DNA from: Oceanobacillus arenosus
GTDB lineage: Bacteria > Bacillota > Bacilli > Bacillales > Amphibacillaceae
Reading direction: 5' to 3'
DNA: 64,000 nt
Assembly: GCF_003369575.1 (NCBI RefSeq)
Contig: NZ_PIOC01000016.1
Coordinates: 61,516 to 125,515 of the forward strand
The position numbers and the translations under genes were made by a program. A model generated the notes under the pieces. It saw nothing but the letters and a program-made list of their open reading frames with translations. It ran no database searches and was not told the DNA's origin. This document shows, in pieces, positions 35,826 to 45,183 of this stretch. How positions within the stretch are numbered: the first letter of the stretch is position 1; every line of letters starts with the position of its first letter.

Positions 35826-36767
35826 TTACACTAATTTGCTAATCAATAACGAAATTGCTAATAAGAAACCATAAATCGTATTGGTGATTCCTGTTGCCTT
35901 CATCGCTGGCATCATTTCCAGTGGTGCTGTTTTGCCACGGAAGTTCTGAATGACACTGCGAGCTTTGATTGCACTAAGGAAAGTAATAATTGACCAAATT
36001 GGTAGAATACCGATAATCATATAAATTGCAGTTAAAACATATGCGATAATAAATAAGATTGCCAAAAAGGTTATCGCCTTTTCTCTACCGATTAATACAG
36101 GGATAGTTTTTCGTCCGCCAATCTCATCTCCATCACGATCACGAATATTATTCGATAAATTAATGCTACCGATAAAGATTGTGATTGGCAGCGAGATCCA
36201 AATCATCGTAGCCGTTACTGTACCAGTTTGAATGAAATACGTAATGCCGATAATAACGGATCCCATTAATACGCCCGAGAACAGCTCTCCAAGTGGGGTA
36301 TAGGAAATAGGGAGTGGTCCACCTGTATATAAATACCCAAATGCCATACAAATAAGTCCAATGACAGCGATCCACCAGCTTGATGCCGCACAAATGTAGA
36401 CCCCAATTAAAATAGAAATGCCATAAAAAATAAATGCGATATTGCGAATTTTTTTAGGTGCAATGCCATCGCGGACAATTGTACCTCCAATACCAACAGA
36501 TTCTTCTGTATCTAATCCGCGTTTATGATCAAAGTATTCATTAAACATGTTTGTTGCGGACTGAATTAGCAAGCAAGCGATTAACATGGCAACGAATAAT
36601 AACCAATTGATTGAACCATCAATATAAGCGATCATTGTTCCAACTGAAACGGGTATAAATGACGCGGTTAAAGTATGTGGGCGCATTAATCGCCACCATA
36701 CATGAAAGCCTTCTTTTTCATTTAAGGCTTCTTTAACATTAACATTAAGATTGTTTGTAGATTGCAT
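35826..36767 (-). CDS. menA: 1,4-dihydroxy-2-naphthoate polyprenyltransferase MenA
   Basis: The product is 313 residues, a UbiA-family integral membrane enzyme with about eight membrane segments. The two prenyl-diphosphate/Mg binding motifs are visible: 'NMFNEYFDHKRGLD' (about 73-86) and 'NNIRDRDGDEIGGRKT' (about 206-221). It attaches the polyprenyl tail to DHNA to give demethylmenaquinone. It is followed by menI in the same transcription unit and is divergent from menF, with about 250 bases between. Confidence 0.93.
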   Translation of the reverse strand: MQSTNNLNVNVKEALNEKEGFHVWWRLMRPHTLTASFIPVSVGTMIAYIDGSINWLLFVAMLIACLLIQSATNMFNEYFDHKRGLDTEESVGIGGTIVRDGIAPKKIRNIAFIFYGISILIGVYICAASSWWIAVIGLICMAFGYLYTGGPLPISYTPLGELFSGVLMGSVIIGITYFIQTGTVTATMIWISLPITIFIGSINLSNNIRDRDGDEIGGRKTIPVLIGREKAITFLAILFIIAYVLTAIYMIIGILPIWSIITFLSAIKARSVIQNFRGKTAPLEMMPAMKATGITNTIYGFLLAISLLISKLV

Positions 36768-36911
36768 GGAAGTTTTCCCCCTGATTTTCTTTAAATACCA
36801 TCCTAATTTTAGGCAAATTAAGGGATAGTGTCAATCTTTCAAAAGAAATGCAGTGCCTTTTCTTGAGAAACCTGGCAAAAGAGCATAAAATGAATATGGA
36901 CGTTTTTTGGT

Positions 36912-36990
36912 AGGTAAGAAGGTATAAGACTTTCTCACAGCATAAATGTAACTAAGACCGTGAAAATGGATTGTTGTCCCAAGTTTTCTA
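36912..36990 (+). repeat. Dispersed repeat family B, copy before menF
   Basis: TAAGAAGGTATAAGACTTTC, CATAAATGTAACTAAGACCG and CCAAGTTTTCTA occur in the same order and spacing as at 43818-43908. It lies in the leader of the men operon. Confidence 0.65.
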
Positions 36991-37019
36991 GTCATCGTAT
37001 ATTACGGAGGTTTACTCAC

Positions 37020-38405
37020 ATGATTGAAATAAAGGAAGTGCAGGTTGAAGCATTGTTCGAAAAAGTAATCCAAGGGTTGCAGAACAATGAAAATGCCCGA
37101 CTTGTTAGCATTACAAAGAAAATACAAACGACGGACGCCCTGGAGTTTTATGAGCAAGCTAGATTTATGGGTAAGAATCGAACCTTTTGGACAAACTCAA
37201 ATCGAAGTTTGTTTTTAGTAGGGATCGGTGAAGCATATGAAATTGTCGCGAATCAATCTCGCTTCAAAGAAACGAAGCAGCAGTGGGATCATTTATTGGA
37301 ACAGGCTGTGATTCATAATCCATATCAACTACCAGGTACAGGTGTGATTGCACTCGGAGGTATGTCCTTTGATCCAAAGAAAAATACAACGGAATTATGG
37401 AAGCATTTTAAACCGAGTCAATTTATGATACCGGAGTTTCAGCTAGCGAATTATCAAGACGAATCCTATTTTACGATGAATGTTTTCGTGAAGAAGGATG
37501 ACCATCCAGGCCAATTGGCAGCAGCAACTAGACAATTGGAGGCAAAACTTTTGCAACCGAATCATTTGGAGGCCGAAGCATTAACAATTGATAAAAGGGT
37601 AGAAATCGATCCAGAAGGCTGGAAAGAGAGTGTTCGTACAGCAACAAGTGAAATTCGTAACAAGAAGGCAGAGAAAATTGTTCTGGCACGTGAAGTACGC
37701 TTAACCTTTAATAAAAAGGCGGAAAGTGGTGCTATCATAAATAAACTGTTAGATACGCAGGCGAATAGTTATATATTTGCATTTGAAAAGCTTGAGGATT
37801 GTTTTATCGGTGCAACCCCAGAACGGTTGGTAAAGGTTGAGCAGGATCAGCTTCTTTCAACCTGTTTAGCGGGTACTGCTCCAAGAGGTGAGACAAAAGC
37901 AGAGGATGACCGGATCAGCAATGAGCTCTTGCATGATGAAAAAAATCGCCAAGAACATGATTTTGTTGTGCAAATGATTAAGCGGTCGATCAAGGATTAT
38001 TGTACAGATTTAGTCATTCCGGATGTACCGGTCGTCTATCCACTCAAGAATTTACAACATTTATATACTCCTGTTACAGCTAAACTAAAAGCGGGATACA
38101 GTATCTTTGACATTATTGAACAGTTGCATCCAACACCAGCATTAGGTGGTACTCCACGGGAAGAGTCACTAGCATTCATTAGAGAAAATGAAGCACTCGA
38201 CCGTGGTTGGTATGGTGCTCCAGTCGGCTGGTTGGATAGTAATCAAAACGGAGAATTTGCGGTAGCGATTCGCTCTGCATTAATTCATGGTGACAGTGCA
38301 TCCTTATTTGCCGGATGTGGCGTAGTTAAGAATTCTGATCCAGAGGAAGAATATGAAGAAACGAATATTAAATTAATGCCAATGCTATCTGTTTTAGGGG
38401 GATGA
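37020..38405 (+). CDS. menF: Isochorismate synthase MenF
   Basis: The product is 461 residues, of the chorismate-binding enzyme family. The C-terminal half has 'EKIVLAREVRLTF', 'CFIGATPERLVKVE', 'GTAPRG' and 'HPTPALGGTPREESLAFI', all typical of isochorismate synthases. It turns chorismate into isochorismate at the start of menaquinone synthesis. The start at 37020 has an ACGGAGG site; a GTG at 36960 is in frame but in the repeat. The stop is 4 bases before menD, so the two are co-transcribed. Confidence 0.93.
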   Translation: MIEIKEVQVEALFEKVIQGLQNNENARLVSITKKIQTTDALEFYEQARFMGKNRTFWTNSNRSLFLVGIGEAYEIVANQSRFKETKQQWDHLLEQAVIHNPYQLPGTGVIALGGMSFDPKKNTTELWKHFKPSQFMIPEFQLANYQDESYFTMNVFVKKDDHPGQLAAATRQLEAKLLQPNHLEAEALTIDKRVEIDPEGWKESVRTATSEIRNKKAEKIVLAREVRLTFNKKAESGAIINKLLDTQANSYIFAFEKLEDCFIGATPERLVKVEQDQLLSTCLAGTAPRGETKAEDDRISNELLHDEKNRQEHDFVVQMIKRSIKDYCTDLVIPDVPVVYPLKNLQHLYTPVTAKLKAGYSIFDIIEQLHPTPALGGTPREESLAFIRENEALDRGWYGAPVGWLDSNQNGEFAVAIRSALIHGDSASLFAGCGVVKNSDPEEEYEETNIKLMPMLSVLGG

Positions 38406-38409
38406 AGGA

Positions 38410-40161
38410 ATGGAACATACAGAAATACTAACCAGATATACAGCTAATTTTGTGGATGAACTCGTAAAGAGCGGTGTAACAGATGTGGTTATCTCACCAG
38501 GATCGAGGTCAACCCCAATGGCCCTAACCTTTACTGAACATCCATCCATTAAAGAATGGATACTTATTGATGAGCGTTCTGCGGCATTTTTTGCAATGGG
38601 GATTGCGAAACAAACGAAGCGTGCGGTTGCACTACTATGCACTTCGGGAACAGCAGCAGCAAATTATTTCCCTGCCATCGTAGAATCGCATTATAGTAGG
38701 GTGCCATTACTCGTTATTACAGCGGATCGACCTCATGAATTACGTGGAGTCGGTGCACCACAAGCGATTGAGCAAGTGAAGTTATACGGGGATTATGTAA
38801 AAGAATTTCATGAGATGGCGTTACCTGAAGCCACACCGGAAATGCTAAATTATGTTCGAAATAAGGCGGCACATGCGGTATATATTGCTGAGGAGGGAAA
38901 TCCAGGTCCTGTTCACCTCAACTTTCCATACCGTGAACCACTTAATCCCGATTTTTCCTTAGATGCAATTTGGGAGCCGACTGGTTACGGTGATTATGAG
39001 CGAATCCATCAAGTATCACTTGATGGTCGCAAACGACTTACAACGAAACAATTAGAGCTACTTACTGAAAAGTTAAGTACAAAGAAGAAAGGGGTTATCG
39101 TCTGTGGCCCGCAAGTAGATGAAGATTTTGCAGAAGCAGTCACAACACTTGCAGCACATTGGGGTATCCCGATTTTAGCGGATCCTTTGTCACAGGTTCG
39201 GTCTGGAAAACATGCAAAGGATAATGTTATCGAAAGCTATGATGCCTTTTTAAGAAATGCAACCATTCGGAAGCAACTGAAACCGGAGTTCATTATTCGC
39301 TTTGGGGCGATGCCTGTTTCGAAATCGTATCTTTTCTACTTAAAAGAGAATAAGGACGTCATGCAGTTTGCAATTGAAAACAGTGCAGGCTACCGTGAAC
39401 CTACTGGAAATAATACGGAATTTATCTTCGCTGATGCTGTAGAGCTTTGTAAGGACCTATTTTCACATGCGCCGGAAATGGATTTCAATCTGGCCTTTCT
39501 ACAAACGTGGAAGAAAATGAATTACATCGCTAAAACAGAGCTGTTGCATGGTGCTGAGGATCAGATTACAGAAGGCGAAGCAGTACGAGGACTTGTCGAT
39601 GTCATTCCAGAAAATAGTAGTGTATATGTTGCGAATAGTATGCCAATCCGTGATTTTGATACGTTTATGCTGACAACAGACAAATCATTTACAGTACTGG
39701 CAAATCGTGGAGCGAATGGGATTGATGGACTACTCTCTAGTGGGAGTGGTGCAGCAACAGCGGGGAATCCGGTGACAATTGTTAGTGGCGATCTATCGTT
39801 TTTCCATGATATGAATGGGCTGCTAGCTGCGAAGCATTATCAGTTGAATGTCACGATTCTGTTAATTAATAATAATGGTGGGGGAATCTTCTCATTCCTA
39901 TCTCAAGCAAATGATAAAAAACATTTTGAAGCATTATTTGGTACCCCACTGAATATCGACTTCCAGCATGCGGTAACGATGTATGGAGGGGAATATAATC
40001 TTGCTAATACAGAAGCAGAGCTGAAAGAAATGCTTACAAAGAGCTTTCAGGAAAAAGGATTACATGTAATTGAAATTAAGACAGATCGTACGGAGAATGT
40101 TGACTGGCATCGCGGAAAGTGGCAAACAATCGAACAAGAAATTCTGAAAGGCAAGGAATAA
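38410..40161 (+). CDS. menD: SEPHCHC synthase MenD
   Basis: The product is 583 residues, a thiamine-diphosphate enzyme. The N-terminal 'VVISPGSRSTPMALTF' and the C-terminal ThDP/Mg region 'GDLSFFHDMNGLLA' with 'INNNGGGIFSFLSQ' identify MenD. It joins 2-oxoglutarate to isochorismate. An AAGGAA site precedes the ATG. The gene is tightly packed between menF (4-base gap) and menH (4-base gap). Confidence 0.95.
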   Translation: MEHTEILTRYTANFVDELVKSGVTDVVISPGSRSTPMALTFTEHPSIKEWILIDERSAAFFAMGIAKQTKRAVALLCTSGTAAANYFPAIVESHYSRVPLLVITADRPHELRGVGAPQAIEQVKLYGDYVKEFHEMALPEATPEMLNYVRNKAAHAVYIAEEGNPGPVHLNFPYREPLNPDFSLDAIWEPTGYGDYERIHQVSLDGRKRLTTKQLELLTEKLSTKKKGVIVCGPQVDEDFAEAVTTLAAHWGIPILADPLSQVRSGKHAKDNVIESYDAFLRNATIRKQLKPEFIIRFGAMPVSKSYLFYLKENKDVMQFAIENSAGYREPTGNNTEFIFADAVELCKDLFSHAPEMDFNLAFLQTWKKMNYIAKTELLHGAEDQITEGEAVRGLVDVIPENSSVYVANSMPIRDFDTFMLTTDKSFTVLANRGANGIDGLLSSGSGAATAGNPVTIVSGDLSFFHDMNGLLAAKHYQLNVTILLINNNGGGIFSFLSQANDKKHFEALFGTPLNIDFQHAVTMYGGEYNLANTEAELKEMLTKSFQEKGLHVIEIKTDRTENVDWHRGKWQTIEQEILKGKE

Positions 40162-40165
40162 TTCA

Positions 40166-40969
40166 TTGTATTATCAAACAGATACTTCAAGTTATTGGTA
40201 TGAAGTGCATGGCGAAGGAATCCCTGTAGTTTTGTTGCATGGTTTCACCGGAAGTACTGCAACATGGCAGCATTTTATTGAACAGCAGGATAAGAAGTTG
40301 CAAATCATCACCATTGATTTACCGGGTCACGGAAGAACGAAAACGAAAGAAGCTGTAACAATGGAAATATGCTGTCGTGATTTAGCACAGCTCTTTCGAC
40401 TTCTACAGCTGGAAACCCTCCATCTATTAGGCTATTCAATGGGTGGGAGAACAGCACTATCATTTGCAATACTTTATCCGGAAATGATCGAAACCTTGAT
40501 TTTAGAAAGTGCATCCCCTGGATTAATGACCGCTGAGGAGCGAAAGATGCGAGTGAAGAAGGATGAATTGTTAGCACAGAAGATAGAACAAGATGGACTT
40601 GTATCCTTTATTAATTTTTGGCAGGATATTCCATTATTCCAGACTCAAAAAGCGTTGCCAATTCATGTTCAGCAAATGATTCGGACTGAGAGACTATCCC
40701 AAACGGAACAAGGGCTAGCAGACTCGCTTCGGTTTATGGGTACAGGAAAACAGCCGTCATGGTGGAAGAAGTTAAATACCTTCAAGCAACCGGTTTTATT
40801 AATGGCTGGCTCGCTCGATTCCAAGTTTGTAGCGGTTAATCAGAAAATGAAGAACAGTATGGAATTAAGCGAATTAGTGATTGTTGAAAATGCCGGACAT
40901 GCAATTCACATTGAAAAACCAGCAATTTTTGGTACACTAGTAAGTGAGTATATTATAAGCAAGCAATAG
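40166..40969 (+). CDS. menH: SHCHC synthase MenH (alpha/beta hydrolase)
   Basis: The product is 267 residues with an alpha/beta-hydrolase fold. The oxyanion segment '[12 protein letters not shown]' is near residues 24-35, the nucleophile serine is in '[10 protein letters not shown]', and the terminal His is in '[11 protein letters not shown]'. In the men operon this fold is MenH, which eliminates pyruvate from SEPHCHC. The start is TTG at 40166 behind an AAGGA site. It is the third gene of the operon, 4 bases after menD. Confidence 0.9.
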   Translation: MYYQTDTSSYWYEVHGEGIPVVLLHGFTGSTATWQHFIEQQDKKLQIITIDLPGHGRTKTKEAVTMEICCRDLAQLFRLLQLETLHLLGYSMGGRTALSFAILYPEMIETLILESASPGLMTAEERKMRVKKDELLAQKIEQDGLVSFINFWQDIPLFQTQKALPIHVQQMIRTERLSQTEQGLADSLRFMGTGKQPSWWKKLNTFKQPVLLMAGSLDSKFVAVNQKMKNSMELSELVIVENAGHAIHIEKPAIFGTLVSEYIISKQ

Positions 40970-41028
40970 CCAGGGTGATTTTACAGCCCGCAATATGGTT
41001 ACATAGTGTCAATATTAGGAGGAATAAT

Positions 41029-41847
41029 ATGACTGTACAATGGGAAGAAGCAAAGAAATATGAAGAAATATTTTATGAGAAATATGATGGTGTTGCGAAA
41101 GTTACAATCAATCGCGAACATAAGCGTAATGCCTTTACACCATTAACCGTAAATGAAATGATTGATGCATTTGCAGATGCTCGTGACGATTCTTCAATCG
41201 GTGTCATTATTTTAACAGGTGCTGGAGATAAAGCATTCTGTTCTGGTGGTGACCAAAGTGTACGGGGAAATGGTGGATATGTTGGCAGTGACAATATTCC
41301 ACGCTTAAACGTACTTGATTTGCAACGCTTAATCCGGACAATTCCAAAACCAGTGATTGCAATGGTAAATGGTTACGCAATTGGTGGAGGACATGTGTTA
41401 CATGTTGTCTGTGATTTAACGATTGCATCGGATAATGCGATTTTCGGTCAAACTGGACCAAAAGTAGGTAGCTTTGATGCTGGATATGGCGCAGGTTATC
41501 TTGCCCGCATGGTCGGTCATAAGCGTGCACGTGAAATCTGGTATCTTTGCCGTCAGTACAATGCAGAAGAAGCATATGAAATGGGAATGGTAAATAAAGT
41601 CGTTCCATTTGAGCAGCTGGAAGAGGAGACATTGCAATGGTGTGAAGAAATATTGGAAAAATCACCAATGGCACTTCGCTTCCTAAAGGCATCATTCAAT
41701 GCAGATACAGATGGGTTAGCTGGATTACAGCAATTTGGCGGAGATGCAACCTTGCTTTACTATACAACTGATGAAGCAAAAGAAGGAAGAGATGCCTTCA
41801 AAGAAAAGAGAAAACCAAACTTCAAACAGTTCCCGCGCTTCCCTTGA
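41029..41847 (+). CDS. menB: 1,4-dihydroxy-2-naphthoyl-CoA synthase MenB
   Basis: The product is 272 residues, an enoyl-CoA-hydratase-fold enzyme with the MenB segments '[17 protein letters not shown]', '[20 protein letters not shown]' and '[23 protein letters not shown]'. It closes the ring of OSB-CoA to give DHNA-CoA. The ATG at 41029 follows AGGAGG; the frame runs about 54 bases further upstream without a site. It lies 59 bases after menH and is followed by a strong hairpin before menE. Confidence 0.96.
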   Translation: MTVQWEEAKKYEEIFYEKYDGVAKVTINREHKRNAFTPLTVNEMIDAFADARDDSSIGVIILTGAGDKAFCSGGDQSVRGNGGYVGSDNIPRLNVLDLQRLIRTIPKPVIAMVNGYAIGGGHVLHVVCDLTIASDNAIFGQTGPKVGSFDAGYGAGYLARMVGHKRAREIWYLCRQYNAEEAYEMGMVNKVVPFEQLEEETLQWCEEILEKSPMALRFLKASFNADTDGLAGLQQFGGDATLLYYTTDEAKEGRDAFKEKRKPNFKQFPRFP

Positions 41848-41871
41848 TCCATATTTCATGATACAAGAAGT

Positions 41872-41905
41872 AAAAACCTTTGCTACCAAAAGCAAAGGTT
41901 TTTGC
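41872..41905 (+). terminator. Terminator between menB and menE
   Basis: AAAAACCTTTGCT pairs with AGCAAAGGTTTTT, a perfect stem with a 5-base loop. It could lower or separate menE transcription. Confidence 0.85.
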
Positions 41906-41954
41906 TTGTTAACATCATAAACTTTACATTTCACAATGAAAGGAAATCATACAT

Positions 41955-43397
41955 ATGACAGAAATAATTCCACATTGGGTAACAAAGCAGGCGGACATCA
42001 ACCCGGATGGTATCGCAGTTGAAATGGACCATGGCGATACCCTTACATTTGCTGAATTAAAAGAAGCCAGCCAGCGTTTTGCACGAAAATTGGCGGAAAT
42101 AGGGGTTTCTAAAGGAATGCATGTTGGAATTTTATCGACAAATAGCCTTGATATGATTACGGCAATCCATGCACTTAGTTATTTAGATGCCGTTGGGGTT
42201 CTGCTCAACATTCGCCTAACGACTGAAGAAATCAATTACCAGCTGGAAGATGCAGAGGTAAGCCATCTACTGACAGCTGAACAACTTAATGAGAAAGAGA
42301 AAACCGCACTTAATGTAGGAAAAATCCTATCTTTTTCAGAGATCCAGTCTTACGGTGAAAAAGATGTATTACTTTGTACAGAACTTAATTTAGATGCAAC
42401 GTTTACGATAATTTATACATCAGGCACGACCGGTTTTCCGAAAGGTGTCATCCACACATATGGAAACCATTGGTGGAGTGCCATCGGTTCCGCGCTTAAT
42501 TTAGGACTGGAGAAACAGGATAAATGGTTAATTCCTTTGCCACTTTTTCATGTAAGTGGATTATCAACCTTAATTAAAAGCGTTATTTACGGGATGCCGA
42601 TTTATTTACTGAAAAAATTCGATGAAGCCACCGTCCATGAGGCAATCATGGAGAAGGGGATAACGATTGTTTCTGTTGTTACGGTAATGGTGCAACGCTT
42701 AATCAAGCAATTAGGTGAAAAGAGCTACCCGTACACATTGAGATGTTTGCTTTTAGGTGGAGGACCGGCACCAAGACCATTGCTTGAGGAGGCAAGGGAT
42801 AGGGATATTCCTGTGTTCCAGTCGTATGGAATGACAGAAACTGCTTCGCAAATTGTAACACTTAGCCCAAAGGATGCACTAGAGAAAGTCGGTTCAGCAG
42901 GTAAACCGCTTTTCCCAGCTCAACTAAAGATCGTGGACCAAGATGAAACGAATGTGGGAGAAATCCATGTTAAAGGTCCAATGGTAACAAGGGGATATTA
43001 TAAGAATGATGCGGCGAATGAAGCATCAATAAAAGATGGTTGGTTAGCGACAGGCGATCTAGGATATTTAGATGAAGATGGATTTTTATATGTCGTGGAT
43101 CGTAGAAAGGATTTAATCATTTCTGGTGGGGAAAATATTTATCCATCGGAAATCGAAAGTGTCTTATCGGCAATGGAGCAGATCAAAGAAGTAGGGGTTA
43201 CTGGGAAAAAGGATGAACAATGGGGAGCAGTACCTGTTGCTTTCATCGTGAAGAACCAAGAAGTAACGAGTGAAGAAGTTCTTGCCTTTGCTGAAAAACG
43301 ATTAGCAAAATATAAGCTGCCGAAGGAAATTCATTTCGTTGCCGAACTACCGCGAAATGCGGCAAATAAATTGGTTCGTAATAAATTGCTCAACTAA
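41955..43397 (+). CDS. menE: o-Succinylbenzoate-CoA ligase MenE
   Basis: The product is 480 residues of the acyl-CoA synthetase family. The AMP-binding motif 'IIYTSGTTGFPKGVIHT' is near residues 152-168, 'YGMTETASQIVTL' is near 294-306, and 'RRKDLIISGGENIYPSEIE' with a C-terminal 'NAANKLVRNKLL' carries the catalytic lysine. It activates o-succinylbenzoate with CoA. It follows menB after a terminator, so expression may be partly uncoupled. menC, which makes the substrate, is not in this window. Confidence 0.93.
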   Translation: MTEIIPHWVTKQADINPDGIAVEMDHGDTLTFAELKEASQRFARKLAEIGVSKGMHVGILSTNSLDMITAIHALSYLDAVGVLLNIRLTTEEINYQLEDAEVSHLLTAEQLNEKEKTALNVGKILSFSEIQSYGEKDVLLCTELNLDATFTIIYTSGTTGFPKGVIHTYGNHWWSAIGSALNLGLEKQDKWLIPLPLFHVSGLSTLIKSVIYGMPIYLLKKFDEATVHEAIMEKGITIVSVVTVMVQRLIKQLGEKSYPYTLRCLLLGGGPAPRPLLEEARDRDIPVFQSYGMTETASQIVTLSPKDALEKVGSAGKPLFPAQLKIVDQDETNVGEIHVKGPMVTRGYYKNDAANEASIKDGWLATGDLGYLDEDGFLYVVDRRKDLIISGGENIYPSEIESVLSAMEQIKEVGVTGKKDEQWGAVPVAFIVKNQEVTSEEVLAFAEKRLAKYKLPKEIHFVAELPRNAANKLVRNKLLN

Positions 43398-43468
43398 CGA
43401 GTTCTTCCGATTTTGTTCGTAGTATACTTTTCATACTAGTTGCCGAAATTAAGAACAGGAGGTGCGGT

Positions 43469-43789
43469 ATGGAAAAGAAAACGTATTATGTAAACATAGG
43501 CACTGGTGAGATTTCGGAGGTTAGAAACGAGAACAATCATGCGTTTTCGATACAAGCAACAACATCGGAGATTAGTCAGTTGAGAAGGAAAATGGATAAT
43601 ATGCACGATTCCAGCATCGATTCATTTATTCGCGCGCAAATCCCATTTATAGAGTACCATCACGACCAAGCAAACGACCAATACGATGCAAATCTATTGG
43701 AAGCATATCAACTCATCCACCAGTTAGGGAATTCACAAACCAAAGCACATATTGAAAGTATGGATGTATTACCAAACAATCATGAATAA
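43469..43789 (+). CDS. Small conserved protein of unknown function
   Basis: The product is 106 residues, soluble and helical in its second half. 'KKTYYVNIGTGEISE' at the N-terminus and 'FIRAQIPFIEYHHDQANDQYDANL' in the middle recall a small protein common in Bacillaceae that is sometimes annotated as a hydrolase without evidence. A GGAGGTG site precedes the ATG. It occupies the place after menE where menC often lies, but it is unrelated to MenC. Confidence 0.7.
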   Translation: MEKKTYYVNIGTGEISEVRNENNHAFSIQATTSEISQLRRKMDNMHDSSIDSFIRAQIPFIEYHHDQANDQYDANLLEAYQLIHQLGNSQTKAHIESMDVLPNNHE

Positions 43790-43817
43790 GCAGCAACTGC
43801 AGTTATTGTCGATATTA

Positions 43818-43908
43818 TGGTAGCTAAGAAAGTATAAAATATTTCTTACTACATAAATGCAACTGAGGCTGTCACCTAAAGACTTGGTTAAACCTTAGTT
43901 TTTTAATG
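43818..43908 (+). repeat. Dispersed repeat family B, most complete copy
   Basis: It contains TAAGAAAGTATAAAATATTTC, CATAAATGCAACTGAGGCTG, TCACC and a hairpin-like ACTTGGTTAAACCTTAGT, then TTTTTTAAT. It aligns with 15465-15508 at its second half and with 36912-36990 over its length. Confidence 0.72.
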
Positions 43909-43985
43909 TTTACTCTTTATGGTAATGAGGAATAGCCTACTATAGTATAAAGATAGTACGGACCTATCTTAAAGGGGATGTTAAA

Positions 43986-44561
43986 ATGATGCACAATTTA
44001 AAAAGAAATAGCAAATGGATGCTTTGTGTTTTAAGTGTAGGCGTAATTCTGTTACTATTAGTCGTAAGCAATCATAATCCTGTACCTGTTCAAGCAAAAA
44101 ATCATCAAGAAATTACTTCGACATTAGGTAGTATGGCAAAAGGTCAACAAGAATCCATTCCAGAACTTACACACCAAAATATTGTTGAACTAACGGACCG
44201 CTTTATGAATACAATAGTACAACCAACAGATGAAAATTATCGGGTACTAAATTATGTTACAATAGATGAACTACTGGATGCATTTGCAGTATTCATTGAT
44301 CGTGAGATCGTGGCTGAATACGTTGATTATTATTACCATCAGGAAGCGGATGGAATCTATATTCTGCCAACAGAAACACCACCATGGTTTGAAGAAGATA
44401 ATGATTATGAAGTGCAGCAGGTAAGTGAAAATAAAGTATTGGTAAATCAATATAACGAATCAGAGCTACAGGGAAACTATAGCATACGTATAGAATTTAC
44501 GTATAATGGTTCCACTTGGACAATAACGGGCATTACACATCATGATTCGTTTCGAACGTAA
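43986..44561 (+). CDS. Secreted or membrane-anchored protein of unknown function
   Basis: The product is 191 residues. One hydrophobic segment (about residues 12-28) near a basic N-terminus suggests a signal peptide or anchor. The outer part is acidic, with an 'IYILPTETPPWFEEDNDYEV' stretch and a beta-rich C-terminus. I think it belongs to a small Bacillaceae family of secreted proteins but cannot name it surely. AAGGGGATG precedes two adjacent ATGs. Its end comes 16 bases before the ytkD start, so the two may be co-transcribed. Confidence 0.7.
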   Translation: MMHNLKRNSKWMLCVLSVGVILLLLVVSNHNPVPVQAKNHQEITSTLGSMAKGQQESIPELTHQNIVELTDRFMNTIVQPTDENYRVLNYVTIDELLDAFAVFIDREIVAEYVDYYYHQEADGIYILPTETPPWFEEDNDYEVQQVSENKVLVNQYNESELQGNYSIRIEFTYNGSTWTITGITHHDSFRT

Positions 44562-44577
44562 GATAAGGGGAGCCCCA

Positions 44578-45111
44578 GTGAAAGAAGTTTCACTTGATTT
44601 AAAAGAGAAAAGGGTAGTTGATAAGTTGAAAATATTTAGGGATTATTACAACAATGAGGTGAAGCTTTCCTTTGAAGATCATCCTTTCTCCAAGGAGCCA
44701 AAACATGTATGGGTGATTTGCAAACATCAGGGAAAATGGCTTTTAACAAAGCATAGTGAGCGTGGGTTGGAATTTCCTGGTGGAAAAATTGAAATCGGGG
44801 AAAATGCTGAGCAGGCAGCAATCCGTGAGGTGAAGGAAGAAACCGGAGGAACAGTAGAAAGTATTGTATATATTGGTCAATATATTGTTTATGGGAAAAG
44901 CGATACCGTTATTAAGAATGTCTATTGTGCAAATGTAGATCAATTAATCACTCAAGCAACCTATTATGAAACAGATGGGCCACAATTGCTTGAACGTATA
45001 CCGCGAAATGTACGGTATGATGGTCGATACAGCTTCGTCATGAAGGATGGCGTGTTAGAACATTGCATGGAGTATATTAATAATCAAAGTATTTCCTTAC
45101 GTCCGGTATAG
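44578..45111 (+). CDS. ytkD: YtkD, NUDIX nucleoside triphosphatase
   Basis: The product is about 178 residues. The NUDIX box is complete (pattern GX5EX7REUXEEXGU): 'GGKIEIGENAEQAAIREVKEE' region near residues 69-90. It matches YtkD, a (d)NTP pyrophosphohydrolase with 8-oxo-dGTPase activity in B. subtilis. The GTG at 44578 is chosen because AAGGGGAG (44562-44569) lies 8 bases upstream; a TTG at 44626 would fit the usual shorter N-terminus but has a weak site. It is followed by a terminator. Confidence 0.85.
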   Translation: MKEVSLDLKEKRVVDKLKIFRDYYNNEVKLSFEDHPFSKEPKHVWVICKHQGKWLLTKHSERGLEFPGGKIEIGENAEQAAIREVKEETGGTVESIVYIGQYIVYGKSDTVIKNVYCANVDQLITQATYYETDGPQLLERIPRNVRYDGRYSFVMKDGVLEHCMEYINNQSISLRPV

Positions 45112-45121
45112 AAAAAAATGT

Positions 45122-45153
45122 AACGCTTGGTGAGAAATTCCCCAAGCGTTTTC
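45122..45153 (+). terminator. Terminator after ytkD
   Basis: AACGCTTGG pairs with CCAAGCGTT, followed by TT. It separates ytkD from the convergent ytlACD unit. Confidence 0.8.
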
Positions 45154-45183
45154 CTCACGTATTAGACAAGACCACAACGCACT

